Source of the DNA: Methanobacteriota archaeon
GTDB taxonomy: Archaea > Altiarchaeota > Altiarchaeia > IMC4 > QMZM01
DNA: 19,270 bases
Direction of reading: 5' to 3'
NCBI GenBank assembly: GCA_021731385.1
Contig: JAKFXM010000207.1
Coordinates: 1-19,270 of the forward strand
The notes beneath the pieces are model-generated. The model saw only the letters and a program-made list of their open reading frames with translations. It was not told where the DNA came from and made no database searches. Position numbers and translations under genes: made by a program. Below are positions 13,588-19,270 of this stretch, piece by piece (positions within the stretch are counted from its first letter, which is position 1; every line of letters starts with the position of its first letter).

Positions 13588-16500
13588 ATGGCACAAAGCA
13601 AACCCCAAATTAGTTCTAAAGACAAGAAAAATTTTGCCAACCCGAAAAATTCCAAAGGAATTTTTGGGCCCATTGAGCCAGAGGCTCAATCGGGTGGCAA
13701 AATTTTTGTGCCCAATCAGAAACTTATAGTTTCTGATTCGGGCAAGAAGGAAAAATTTATTCTCTGGTTTGATGAAATCGGCATTGAGGATGTCCCTCTT
13801 GTAGGCGGAAAAAATGCATCCTTGGGGGAGATGATAAGAGAGTTAAGCAGCGAGGGGATAAATGTTCCAAACGGTTTTGCAATAACTGCCTATGCATATA
13901 ACTATCTGCTGAAAAATGCCAAGATTGAGGAGAAGATTAAATCCGCTCTCGCAGACCTTGACACACATAACATTAACAACTTAATGGAAAGGGGCAAAAA
14001 GGTCAGGGATATAATTCTCAAAGCTGAATTTCCGGAAGAACTAAAATCTGAAATAATAGATGCATATTCCCAGATGCACAAGAAATTTGGCTATGAAGGA
14101 AATCCGGATGTCGCTATTCGCTCAAGCGCAACTGCAGAGGATTTGCCAGATGCTTCTTTTGCAGGGCAGCAGGACACCTACCTCAACATCAGGGGTCCTG
14201 ATGCTGTGATTGATGCGTGTAAAAAATGTTTTGCAAGCCTCTTTACCGACCGGGCAATCTCGTACCGGACGGATAAGGGCTTCAACCATTTTGATGTCTA
14301 CCTTTCAATTGCCGTCCAAAAGATGGTCCGGAGCGATTCTGCGAGTTCCGGTGTCGTTTTCTCGATAGATACTGAGTCTGGTTTTAAGGATGTTGTTTTT
14401 ATAACGGGTTCTTACGGTCTTGGTGAAAACATTGTCAAGGGTGCAGTAAATCCAGATGAAATCTATGTATTCAAGCCAACACTGAAAAAGGGAAAGAAAC
14501 CAATTATTGGAAAGAAATTGGGGACAAAGAAGATAAAGATGGTTTATTCCGATACCGGAACTAAGAATATAGACACACCGGAAGAAGAGAGTAACAGATT
14601 CTGCATGACGGATGATGAGGCATTGAAATTGGCCGAGTGGACATGCATCATTGAGGATCACTACAGTAAAAAGGCAGGTTATTACAAGCCCATGGACATA
14701 GAATGGGCAAAGGATGGTGACGGAATAAAAATTGGATCTGGCAAATTATTCGTTGTCCAGGCAAGACCGGAAACAGTGCATTCTCAGAAAAATTCAAAGA
14801 TAATAAGGACATACATACTGAAGGAAACGGGCACGGTTCTTATTACGGGTCAGGCAGTAGGGGAACTTATTGGAAAGGGCGAAGCGAATAATATTGCAAG
14901 TTCTGAAGAGATAACGAAATTCAAAAAAGGTCAGGTTCTTGTAACAGACATGACTGATCCGGATTGGGAGCCGATAATGAAGATAGCATCTGCGATTGTT
15001 ACGAATAGGGGGGGCAGGACATGTTTCTCTGGAGATACTAAAATTTTAACTAACAATGGATTTATGACTATGAGTGAAATTTTTGAAAATCATGAAGGGC
15101 TGTTTGTTCCTTCTCTGAACAGAAATACCCTAAAAATAGAATGGAAGTCTATTCTAGCTGTAATGAAAAGACAAAGCGAGGTTATTGAAATTGAAACATC
15201 ATTAACAGGAAGGATGAAAGGCAACAGACTTAAACTTACACCAGACCATAAGATGCTCACATTTGAGAATAGGCAACTTGTTACAAAGGAAATAGATAAA
15301 ATCGTAGAAGAGAAAGAATACCTAACAATAATGGACGCCCTTCCAGCATTATCAAGCAGTTCTGAAAGAGAAAATGATCTTGCATATCTGCTGGGTGCAA
15401 TATCAACTGATGGCCATATATATCTAACAAAAACTCATGGAGAAGTTCAATTAATCCAAAAACCAACAAAGGAAAAAGAGGCTTTTATTAAAGAGGTTGA
15501 TGGTTGCTTAAACAAGGTTTACGGCAAAAGATTTAATCCGAAATTCAGAGAATTTCGGAGCTTCGATTTTCCTCTGGAAAATCGAATTAAGGTCAGCAAA
15601 AAGCAAGAGAGTGAAGGGAGTATTAGAGGAAAACCTTGTATAGGCTCTGCAAATGCTTACAGATGTTACGGTAAACAAATAGCTATAAGTTTATTAGAAG
15701 AACAACAAAATTTCATTCAGACACTCTTATATGCTGATGAGAGCCTAATTCTTAATTTCCTGGCAGGGGTTATTGATGGCGATGGTTCAATTAACGGGGA
15801 AGGAACAAGAATCAATATATATTGTTCAAAAGAAGGTCTTTTACAGCAAATAGTTGTTGGATGTCTTAGATTAGGCATACTCCTGCAGGTTACAAGAAAC
15901 AGGAATATTTACAATGTGCAAATCGTTGAGAAGTTAGATAGAATATTAGAATTTACGAAACGGGTTAAATGTCATAACAAGAAAAATTTCCTTTCAGGAA
16001 ATTTTTGTGTGGCTGAGCCCAAAGGGCTCAGACACGTGTCTGAGGCGAAGCCTCAGCCACATGCCCAATCAGCCTTAAAGGCTGATTCGGGTAAAAATGA
16101 TAGAAAGCGTATTGGGACAAGATTCTTTTCTGCAAGACAACTCCTTGATGATGTTAAACACAAGGTGAATTATAAGGGCAGAACTTTGCCGTGCATAGAC
16201 AAAAACCTGTTAATTGACTCTGAAAAAATTAAGAGGGATCTACTTGGATTGTGTCCTGAAAAAATTAAAAACGAAATTATGAAGATACTATCCTCAGATA
16301 CAAGAATGCAAAGAGTTAGGAAAACTGCCAATTTAGGGGTTCAGGATGTTTATAATATAACAATTGCAGATAATCACAATTATGTTGTTTTCACTGATAG
16401 ATACACACCAATAATTGTCAATAACTGTCACGCAGCAATAGTGTCAAGGGAACTCGGAATTCCATGCATTATCGGAACAGGTAATGGAACGGAAATTCTT

Positions 16501-17598
16501 AAATCCGGTAAAAAGGTTACAGTTTCCTGCGCAGAAGGCGAGATCGGGAGTGTCTATGACGGGCTTCTTGATTTTGAGATAAAGGAAATTGATCTTAAGG
16601 AATTGCCAAAGACAAAGACAAAGATAATGATGAATGTGGGGATGCCTGACAAGGCATTTGTCCAGGGTCAGATCCCATGTGATGGCGTCGGGCTTGCAAG
16701 GGAGGAATTCATAATAAATTCATACATAGGAATACATCCTCTTGCACTGCTAAATTATGACAAATTAAAGGAAACTGCAAGATCTGACAAAAGGATTGCC
16801 GATGTTATAAAAATTATAGACGAAAAAGCAAAGGGCTATGGGAACAAGGTTGAATTCTTTATTGACGAACTTGCAAGGGGAATTGCAAGGATTGCAGCAG
16901 GCTTTTACCCGAATGATGTAATTGTCAGATTCTCTGATTTCAAATCAAACGAGTATGCAAATCTTGTAGGCGGGTTCCTATATGAGCCGATGGAGCATAA
17001 TCCGATGATAGGATGGAGGGGTGCTTCAAGGTACTATGACAAGAATTTCAAGCCCGCATTTGGCCTGGAGTGCAAGGCAATCCTCAGGGTGAGAAATGAA
17101 TTTGGGCTTGAGAATGTAAAGGTAATGGTTCCATTCTGCAGGACTATTGATGAAGGTAAAAAGGTCATAGAAACAATGAGGGAATTTGGATTAAATCAAG
17201 GAGAGAATAATCTGCAGGTATATGTGATGTGCGAAATTCCAAGTAATGTTATACTTGCAGACAAATTTTCTGAAATATTTGATGGATTCAGCATTGGTTC
17301 AAATGACCTGACGCAACTTACCTTAGGACTTGACAGGGATTCATCTCTTGTTGCTCCCATATATGACGAGAGAAATGAGGCTGTGAAGAGGCTGGTGAAG
17401 CATGTCATAGAGGTTGTGCATAAACATAAGCCAAGAAGAAAGATAGGAATCTGCGGGCAAGCCCCTAGTGATCATGAAGATTTCGCCGCATTTTTGGTTG
17501 AGTGCGGGATTGATTCAATTTCCTTGAATCCTGATACAGTAATAAAGACAAGATTAAAGATCGCGGAAAAGGAGAGAGAGATTGGAATTTCTGCGTGA
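13588..17598 (+). CDS. ppsA: Phosphoenolpyruvate synthase precursor with intein
   Basis: PEP synthase converts pyruvate, ATP and water to PEP, AMP and phosphate, the entry step of gluconeogenesis. The 1336-residue precursor holds a 468-residue intein (residues 479-946); splicing would give about 868 residues. Domains: an N-terminal extension (1-54) made mostly of a palindromic array; the ATP-grasp nucleotide domain (about 56-400) starting at KFILWFDEIG; the swivelling phosphohistidine domain, whose GGRT-CHAA catalytic motif (His948, at 16429) is split by the intein; and the C-terminal PEP/pyruvate barrel, with GVGLAREEF, GWRGASRYY and the active-site ICGQAPSD loop. All catalytic motifs look intact. 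The start at 13588 is fixed by GGTGAT just upstream; family members normally begin close to residue 55. Gene order: 77 nt after nurA, 118 nt before the OB-fold gene. Confidence 0.95.
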   Translation: MAQSKPQISSKDKKNFANPKNSKGIFGPIEPEAQSGGKIFVPNQKLIVSDSGKKEKFILWFDEIGIEDVPLVGGKNASLGEMIRELSSEGINVPNGFAITAYAYNYLLKNAKIEEKIKSALADLDTHNINNLMERGKKVRDIILKAEFPEELKSEIIDAYSQMHKKFGYEGNPDVAIRSSATAEDLPDASFAGQQDTYLNIRGPDAVIDACKKCFASLFTDRAISYRTDKGFNHFDVYLSIAVQKMVRSDSASSGVVFSIDTESGFKDVVFITGSYGLGENIVKGAVNPDEIYVFKPTLKKGKKPIIGKKLGTKKIKMVYSDTGTKNIDTPEEESNRFCMTDDEALKLAEWTCIIEDHYSKKAGYYKPMDIEWAKDGDGIKIGSGKLFVVQARPETVHSQKNSKIIRTYILKETGTVLITGQAVGELIGKGEANNIASSEEITKFKKGQVLVTDMTDPDWEPIMKIASAIVTNRGGRTCFSGDTKILTNNGFMTMSEIFENHEGLFVPSLNRNTLKIEWKSILAVMKRQSEVIEIETSLTGRMKGNRLKLTPDHKMLTFENRQLVTKEIDKIVEEKEYLTIMDALPALSSSSERENDLAYLLGAISTDGHIYLTKTHGEVQLIQKPTKEKEAFIKEVDGCLNKVYGKRFNPKFREFRSFDFPLENRIKVSKKQESEGSIRGKPCIGSANAYRCYGKQIAISLLEEQQNFIQTLLYADESLILNFLAGVIDGDGSINGEGTRINIYCSKEGLLQQIVVGCLRLGILLQVTRNRNIYNVQIVEKLDRILEFTKRVKCHNKKNFLSGNFCVAEPKGLRHVSEAKPQPHAQSALKADSGKNDRKRIGTRFFSARQLLDDVKHKVNYKGRTLPCIDKNLLIDSEKIKRDLLGLCPEKIKNEIMKILSSDTRMQRVRKTANLGVQDVYNITIADNHNYVVFTDRYTPIIVNNCHAAIVSRELGIPCIIGTGNGTEILKSGKKVTVSCAEGEIGSVYDGLLDFEIKEIDLKELPKTKTKIMMNVGMPDKAFVQGQIPCDGVGLAREEFIINSYIGIHPLALLNYDKLKETARSDKRIADVIKIIDEKAKGYGNKVEFFIDELARGIARIAAGFYPNDVIVRFSDFKSNEYANLVGGFLYEPMEHNPMIGWRGASRYYDKNFKPAFGLECKAILRVRNEFGLENVKVMVPFCRTIDEGKKVIETMREFGLNQGENNLQVYVMCEIPSNVILADKFSEIFDGFSIGSNDLTQLTLGLDRDSSLVAPIYDERNEAVKRLVKHVIEVVHKHKPRRKIGICGQAPSDHEDFAAFLVECGIDSISLNPDTVIKTRLKIAEKEREIGISA
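13627..13742. repeat. Nested palindromic array in the ppsA N-terminal extension
   Basis: The outer 13-bp perfect stem AAAAATTTTGCCA (13627-13639) / TGGCAAAATTTTT (13695-13707) encloses CCCG (13641-13644), AAAAATTCC-AAA-GGAATTTTT (13645-13665), GGGCCC (13666-13671), ATTGAGCC-AGA-GGCTCAAT (13672-13690) and CGGG (13691-13694). The outer stem is flanked by ACAAG and GTG. After it comes CCC (13711-13713), AATCAGAAAC-TTATA-GTTTCTGATT (13714-13738) and CGGG (13739-13742). The CCCG-to-CGGG unit is 54 nt, in frame. It encodes most of residues 14-52, a region that PEP synthases normally lack. Confidence 0.93.
15533..15590 (+). repeat. Palindromic unit TTAATCCGA/TCGGAGCTTCGA/TCGAATTA class, in the intein
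   Basis: The outer stem TTAAT (15533-15537) / ATTAA (15586-15590) encloses CCGAAATTC-AGA-GAATTTCGG (15538-15558), a short AGC linker and TTCGATTTTCC-TCT-GGAAAATCGAA (15562-15586). The linker string TCGGAGCTTCGAT (15555-15567) and the right end TCGAATTA (15582-15589) recur exactly at 19117-19129 and 19194-19201 in the array at the window end. The left end TTAATCCGA also recurs, at 19097-19105. Both copies have the same orientation. Confidence 0.88.
15977..16091. repeat. Palindromic array in the intein, TGTGGC/GCCACA class
   Basis: The order is ACAAG (15977-15981), AAAAATTTCC-TTTCA-GGAAATTTTT (15982-16006), then TGTGGC (16008-16013), TGAGCCC-AAA-GGGCTCA, GACACGTGTC (16031-16040), TGAGGC-GAA-GCCTCA, and GCCACA (16056-16061). 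It ends with CCC (16064-16066), AATCAGCC-TTAAA-GGCTGATT and CGGG (16088-16091). The TGTGGC-to-GCCACA unit is 54 nt and is matched by a 54-nt unit at 19129-19182. The flanks ACAAG, AAAAATTT, AAATTTTT and GTG are shared with the ppsA N-terminal array. It codes for about intein residues 319-359. Confidence 0.93.
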
Positions 17599-17642
17599 TT
17601 GAGTGAAATTTTGAGTAGGGTATCTAGATAAATTGAAGTTTC

Positions 17643-17691
17643 GACACCTTTGGTCCCGAACCGAATGTTTCGGTCTTGAACCGCAGGTGTC
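17643..17691 (+). promoter_or_regulatory. Two-tier hairpin in the leader of the OB-fold gene
   Basis: An outer 7-bp stem GACACCT (17643-17649) / AGGTGTC (17685-17691) encloses a weak GGT/ACC pairing and a perfect ACCGAA-TGT-TTCGGT hairpin (17660-17674). It lies between the ppsA stop and the GGAGGTG ribosome binding site, 13 nt before the latter. There is no T tract after it, so a terminator is unlikely. It may be a leader structure or another palindromic element without the usual linkers. Confidence 0.55.
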
Positions 17692-17704
17692 TTGCCCTTA
17701 TAAC

Positions 17705-17711
17705 GGAGGTG
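17705..17711 (+). promoter_or_regulatory. Ribosome binding site GGAGGTG
   Basis: A strong GGAGGTG, 5 nt before the GTG at 17717. It moves the start of the OB-fold gene from the upstream ATG at 17633 to this GTG and leaves the 17643-17691 hairpin untranslated. Confidence 0.8.
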
Positions 17712-17716
17712 TTAGA

Positions 17717-18553
17717 GTGGATATTATCTTCCTTTCCGTAAATGATGTCCAGAGTTCAGAATACATAAGAGAGGGCAGCAAAAACCTGCTGAAGACAAGA
17801 TTCTGTACAGCAGATACAATTGCACTCTGCGGGAGGCTTGAGGACGCTGAGAGAACAAAATACGGTCCCAGGTTATGGATAAACGACGGGGAGAGATTCC
17901 CTGTCGTTATAGGAACCTTCAACAAGAATGTTCGGAGGGATGCGGAACAGATTGTTGACGAATTCAAAAAAAATAGCAAAAAAGAGACCTATGTCCTGAT
18001 CTATGGGAATCCCTATGAAACAGATAAGATCTACATAAATGTCAATCATGAGAATTGTGTCATTGTTGTGGATAAAGCAGTATATGAAAAATTCCACGAG
18101 ATGCGGAAACTTGCGGAGCAGCATGTGACAGAGCGACTTCGTCGCCCGAAAAATCGCAAGGCGATTTTTGGGTGTGGCGGAGAACCTTTGGTTCTCCGAC
18201 ATATATCTGAGCGATTTCATCGCTCAGCTATACCCAATTTGCCTCCGGCAAATTCGGGCTCTGACATATGTCCGAGAGGTTTTACCTCTCGGCCACATCT
18301 TACAAAGAAATCCGACACAAGTGAGAAAAAGATTGAGATAGTCAGGGAAAAAGGAATTTCCGGGGAAATTTCTGATTCTGATATAATAAATCTTATAAAG
18401 AAGGGGGATAAGAGTAGTGGGGTAAGGATTGATGAATTTCTAAAACTATTTGAAATTGAATCAAGGGCTAATATTGAAGAAAAAATCTATCAGATGGTTG
18501 AATCAGGCGAACTCTATGAGCCGAGGGCGGGATTTGTGAAGGTTGTTGAATAA
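17717..18553 (+). CDS. OB-fold and winged-helix nucleic-acid-binding protein (RPA-associated type)
   Basis: A 278-residue protein with a GTG start supported by GGAGGTG. The N-terminal half (about residues 1-140) has an OB-fold pattern: a TIALCGRLEDAER strand, a PRLWINDGERFPVVIG central pair, and a later ETYVLIYGNPY strand. The C-terminal 55 residues form a winged-helix domain ending in ESGELYEPRAGFVKVV, which resembles the C-terminus of archaeal RPA-associated (Rpa32-like) proteins and MCM. It probably works with single-stranded-DNA-binding complexes in replication or repair; this is inferred from the fold. The linker between the domains (about residues 140-195) is encoded almost wholly by a palindromic array rich in R, P, S and G. 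The gene ends 5 nt before a convergent gene. Confidence 0.72.
   Translation: MDIIFLSVNDVQSSEYIREGSKNLLKTRFCTADTIALCGRLEDAERTKYGPRLWINDGERFPVVIGTFNKNVRRDAEQIVDEFKKNSKKETYVLIYGNPYETDKIYINVNHENCVIVVDKAVYEKFHEMRKLAEQHVTERLRRPKNRKAIFGCGGEPLVLRHISERFHRSAIPNLPPANSGSDICPRGFTSRPHLTKKSDTSEKKIEIVREKGISGEISDSDIINLIKKGDKSSGVRIDEFLKLFEIESRANIEEKIYQMVESGELYEPRAGFVKVVE
18133..18297. repeat. Long palindromic array between the OB and winged-helix domains
   Basis: Six hairpins in a row: GCGAC-TTC-GTCGC (18133-18145); CCCG with AAAAATCGC-AAG-GCGATTTTT and GGG (18145-18172); then TGTGGC (18173-18178), GGAGAACC-TTT-GGTTCTCC and GACATATATC (18198-18207); CTGAGCGAT-TTC-ATCGCTCAG (18207-18227); CCC with AATTTGCC-TCC-GGCAAATT and CGGG (18233-18258); GACATATGTC (18263-18272), CGAGAGG-TTTTA-CCTCTCG and GCCACA (18292-18297). 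It reads as a TGTGGC...GCCACA unit into which a further hairpin and a CCC-hp-CGGG unit were added, with the GACAT linker duplicated. Confidence 0.93.
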
Positions 18554-18558
18554 AAAAC

Positions 18559-18942
18559 CTAAACCCTGCAAAACTCATTCCACACCCTGCCCATCCCTAA
18601 AACGTAAGAGGAGAATTCTTCTGAAATTCTTAGTTCATGAACCCCTCTGCTCTTATTATAGACCTTCTCCACCATTCCGGCATTTCTAAGCCTTTTCAGC
18701 ATGTTATGATATATGCTTTGCGTTATGCCCTTTTTTGTGCAGTAATTCTCCCAGCCCTTAACGCTGTATGGTGAGTCTGTCCTGCCCCATTCCTTTATAT
18801 GGCTCAGGAATTCCTTAGATATTTGGACAAGTTCAGGATTTTTCCAGAATATCTGTCTTAGAATGTGTTCTATGCTGTCTGGTGGTTCTTTTGGTTTGAA
18901 TTCAATCTTCAGTTTTGGTTTTTTCTTTATTATTTCCTTCAT
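18559..18942 (-). CDS. Small winged-helix protein, possible transcription regulator
   Basis: A 127-residue basic protein. The central part (about residues 45-110) reads as a winged helix: GWENYCTKKG, a recognition-helix candidate ITQSIYHNMLKRLRNAGM, then a two-strand wing VEKVYNKSRGVHELRIS. The first 25 residues are lysine- and proline-rich and likely disordered. No ligand-binding or membrane domain is present, so a DNA-binding regulator is the best guess; its targets are unknown. It converges on the OB-fold gene with a 5-nt gap. Its AT-rich upstream region holds a TATA-like element at leaderless spacing, and there is no ribosome binding site. Confidence 0.65.
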   Translation of the reverse strand: MKEIIKKKPKLKIEFKPKEPPDSIEHILRQIFWKNPELVQISKEFLSHIKEWGRTDSPYSVKGWENYCTKKGITQSIYHNMLKRLRNAGMVEKVYNKSRGVHELRISEEFSSYVLGMGRVWNEFCRV

Positions 18943-18964
18943 ATCTTATATTATCTCATCATGA

Positions 18965-18976
18965 TATAAATATAAA
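18965..18976 (-). promoter_or_regulatory. TATA-like box of the winged-helix gene
   Basis: On the minus strand, two overlapping TTTATA motifs lie 23-34 nt before the ATG at 18942. That is about the distance for a leaderless archaeal transcript. The surrounding 18943-19030 is almost all A and T, so the exact box is uncertain. Confidence 0.45.
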
Positions 18977-19033
18977 AATAATTCAATATTTCATATAATT
19001 TGAAATAACATACAAAAAAATAAGAATATAAAC

Positions 19034-19060
19034 AACTGTCGGCTAAAGCCGACAGTTTTT
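19034..19060 (+). repeat. Perfect hairpin followed by a T run
   Basis: AACTGTCGGC-TAAA-GCCGACAGTT (10 bp) runs into five T residues (19056-19060). It looks like an intrinsic terminator on the plus strand, but no plus-strand gene ends nearby. Given its neighbours it is more probably a member of the hairpin arrays. Confidence 0.6.
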
Positions 19061-19069
19061 ATGCGCCTG

Positions 19070-19270
19070 AATCTGCCCCATATATTGAACTGCCCATTAA
19101 TCCGAGACCAGAGGTCTCGGAGCTTCGATGTGGCAGAGCCCTATGGGCTCTGACATATGTCGGAGGCATAGCCTCCGCCACACACCAAATGTGTCGAATT
19201 ATATGAAACTCCTAAAGGAGTTTCATAGATATGAATCTGCTTTGCAGATTCATATTAAAAGGGGCAGATT
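19070..19270 (+). repeat. Large nested palindromic array at the right edge
   Basis: A 10-bp outer stem AATCTGCCCC (19070-19079) / GGGGCAGATT (19261-19270) encloses the whole array and may continue past the window. Inside are CCGAGACC-AGA-GGTCTCGG (19102-19120) with AGC and TTCGA; then TGTGGC (19129-19134), AGAGCCC-TAT-GGGCTCT, GACATATGTC (19152-19161), GGAGGC-ATA-GCCTCC and GCCACA (19177-19182), closed by TCGAA (19194-19198). Two more hairpins follow: TATGAAACTCC-TAAA-GGAGTTTCATA (19202-19227) and ATATGAATCTGC-TTT-GCAGATTCATAT (19229-19255). A TGTGGC-class unit is thus nested inside a TTAATCCGA-class unit. No coding sequence was found here. Confidence 0.92.

Larger units (their letters stand above)
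15022..16425 (+). mobile_element. PpsA intein with LAGLIDADG homing endonuclease
   Basis: A 468-residue in-frame intein at the catalytic-histidine motif of PEP synthase, a site also used by known archaeal PEP-synthase inteins. Splicing block A is CFSGDTKILT with Cys1; block B carries T73-P-D-H76; block F is VYNITIADNHNYVV (443-456); the C-terminus is IIVNN followed by extein Cys. The penultimate residue is Asn467 where most inteins have His, a tolerated variant. The two endonuclease motifs are YLLGAISTDG (122-131) and FLAGVIDGDG (246-255), both keeping the catalytic aspartate. Two palindromic arrays interrupt it: one at about residues 171-190, inside the endonuclease domain, and one at about 319-359, between the endonuclease and the C-terminal splicing part. 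Splicing restores the CHAA active site. Confidence 0.95.

Noticed and set aside
17633..17716. ATG start for the OB/wH gene at 17633
   Set aside because: It would translate through the leader hairpin and the ribosome binding site; GGAGGTG points to the GTG at 17717.
18133..18297. Integron attC site or tRNA-like cloverleaf
   Set aside because: The multi-hairpin layout is suggestive, but there are no attC R and L core boxes, no anticodon or T-loop signatures, and no integrase nearby.
19034..19060. Intrinsic terminator
   Set aside because: The hairpin plus T run looks like one, but no plus-strand gene ends close by and archaea mostly do not need hairpins; membership of the hairpin arrays explains it better.

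Overview
The window looks archaeal. It carries a clamp-loader large subunit of the RfcL type, a NurA nuclease, an OB-fold/winged-helix protein with an RPA-type C-terminus, a CDP-alcohol phosphatidyltransferase of archaeal-lipid type, a radical-SAM protein of the tetraether-lipid-synthase group, a COG1361-type surface protein, and an intein-bearing PEP synthase. Several genes have GGTGAT or GGAGG ribosome binding sites; others look leaderless behind a TATA box. The lineage cannot be fixed from the sequence; a euryarchaeal or Altiarchaeota-like organism would fit. No tRNA, rRNA, CRISPR or transposase gene was seen.

Layout. 108-2469 (minus): a three-gene operon of a membrane protein with channel-like TM helices, a stomatin and a hexulose-6-phosphate-synthase-like enzyme. 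2470-2796: a gene-free stretch packed with perfect hairpins. 2797-4080 (plus): rfcL. 4077-6006 (minus): a coiled-coil protein, an unknown 151-residue protein and an archaetidylinositol-phosphate-synthase-like enzyme, preceded by the radical-SAM lipid gene (6016-7500). 7597-12443 (minus): a MacB/LolD-like ABC system (ATPase, surface protein, two permeases). 12488-18553 (plus): nurA, ppsA with a 468-residue intein, and the OB-fold/winged-helix gene. 18559-18942 (minus): a small winged-helix protein. 18943-19270: promoter region, then a second dense hairpin array cut by the window edge.

The standout is a family of nested palindromic arrays at about 1-61, 2525-2793, 2821-2933, 13627-13742, 15533-15590, 15977-16091, 18133-18297 and 19070-19270. 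Each is a chain of short, mostly perfect hairpins (about 5-13 bp, loops usually 3 nt). The stems vary in sequence, but they are joined by a small set of constant linkers. Four linker classes recur: CCCG-hp-GGGCCC-hp-CGGG; TGTGGC-hp-GACAYRTGTC-hp-GCCACA; TTAATCCGA-hp-TCGGAGCTTCGA-hp-TCGAATTA; and ACAAG-hp-GTG. Stems differ between copies by paired, compensatory changes. The arrays occur between genes and also in frame inside rfcL (leader or N-terminus), ppsA (N-terminal extension), the ppsA intein (two arrays) and the OB/wH linker. They look like an in-frame-tolerated palindromic element with constant junctions and variable stems. No mobilising enzyme is visible here.

Functionally, the plus-strand genes lean to DNA replication and repair (RfcL, NurA, OB/wH) plus gluconeogenesis (PpsA). 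The minus-strand genes lean to the envelope: ether-lipid head group, lipid chain coupling, stomatin, membrane protein and ABC export.
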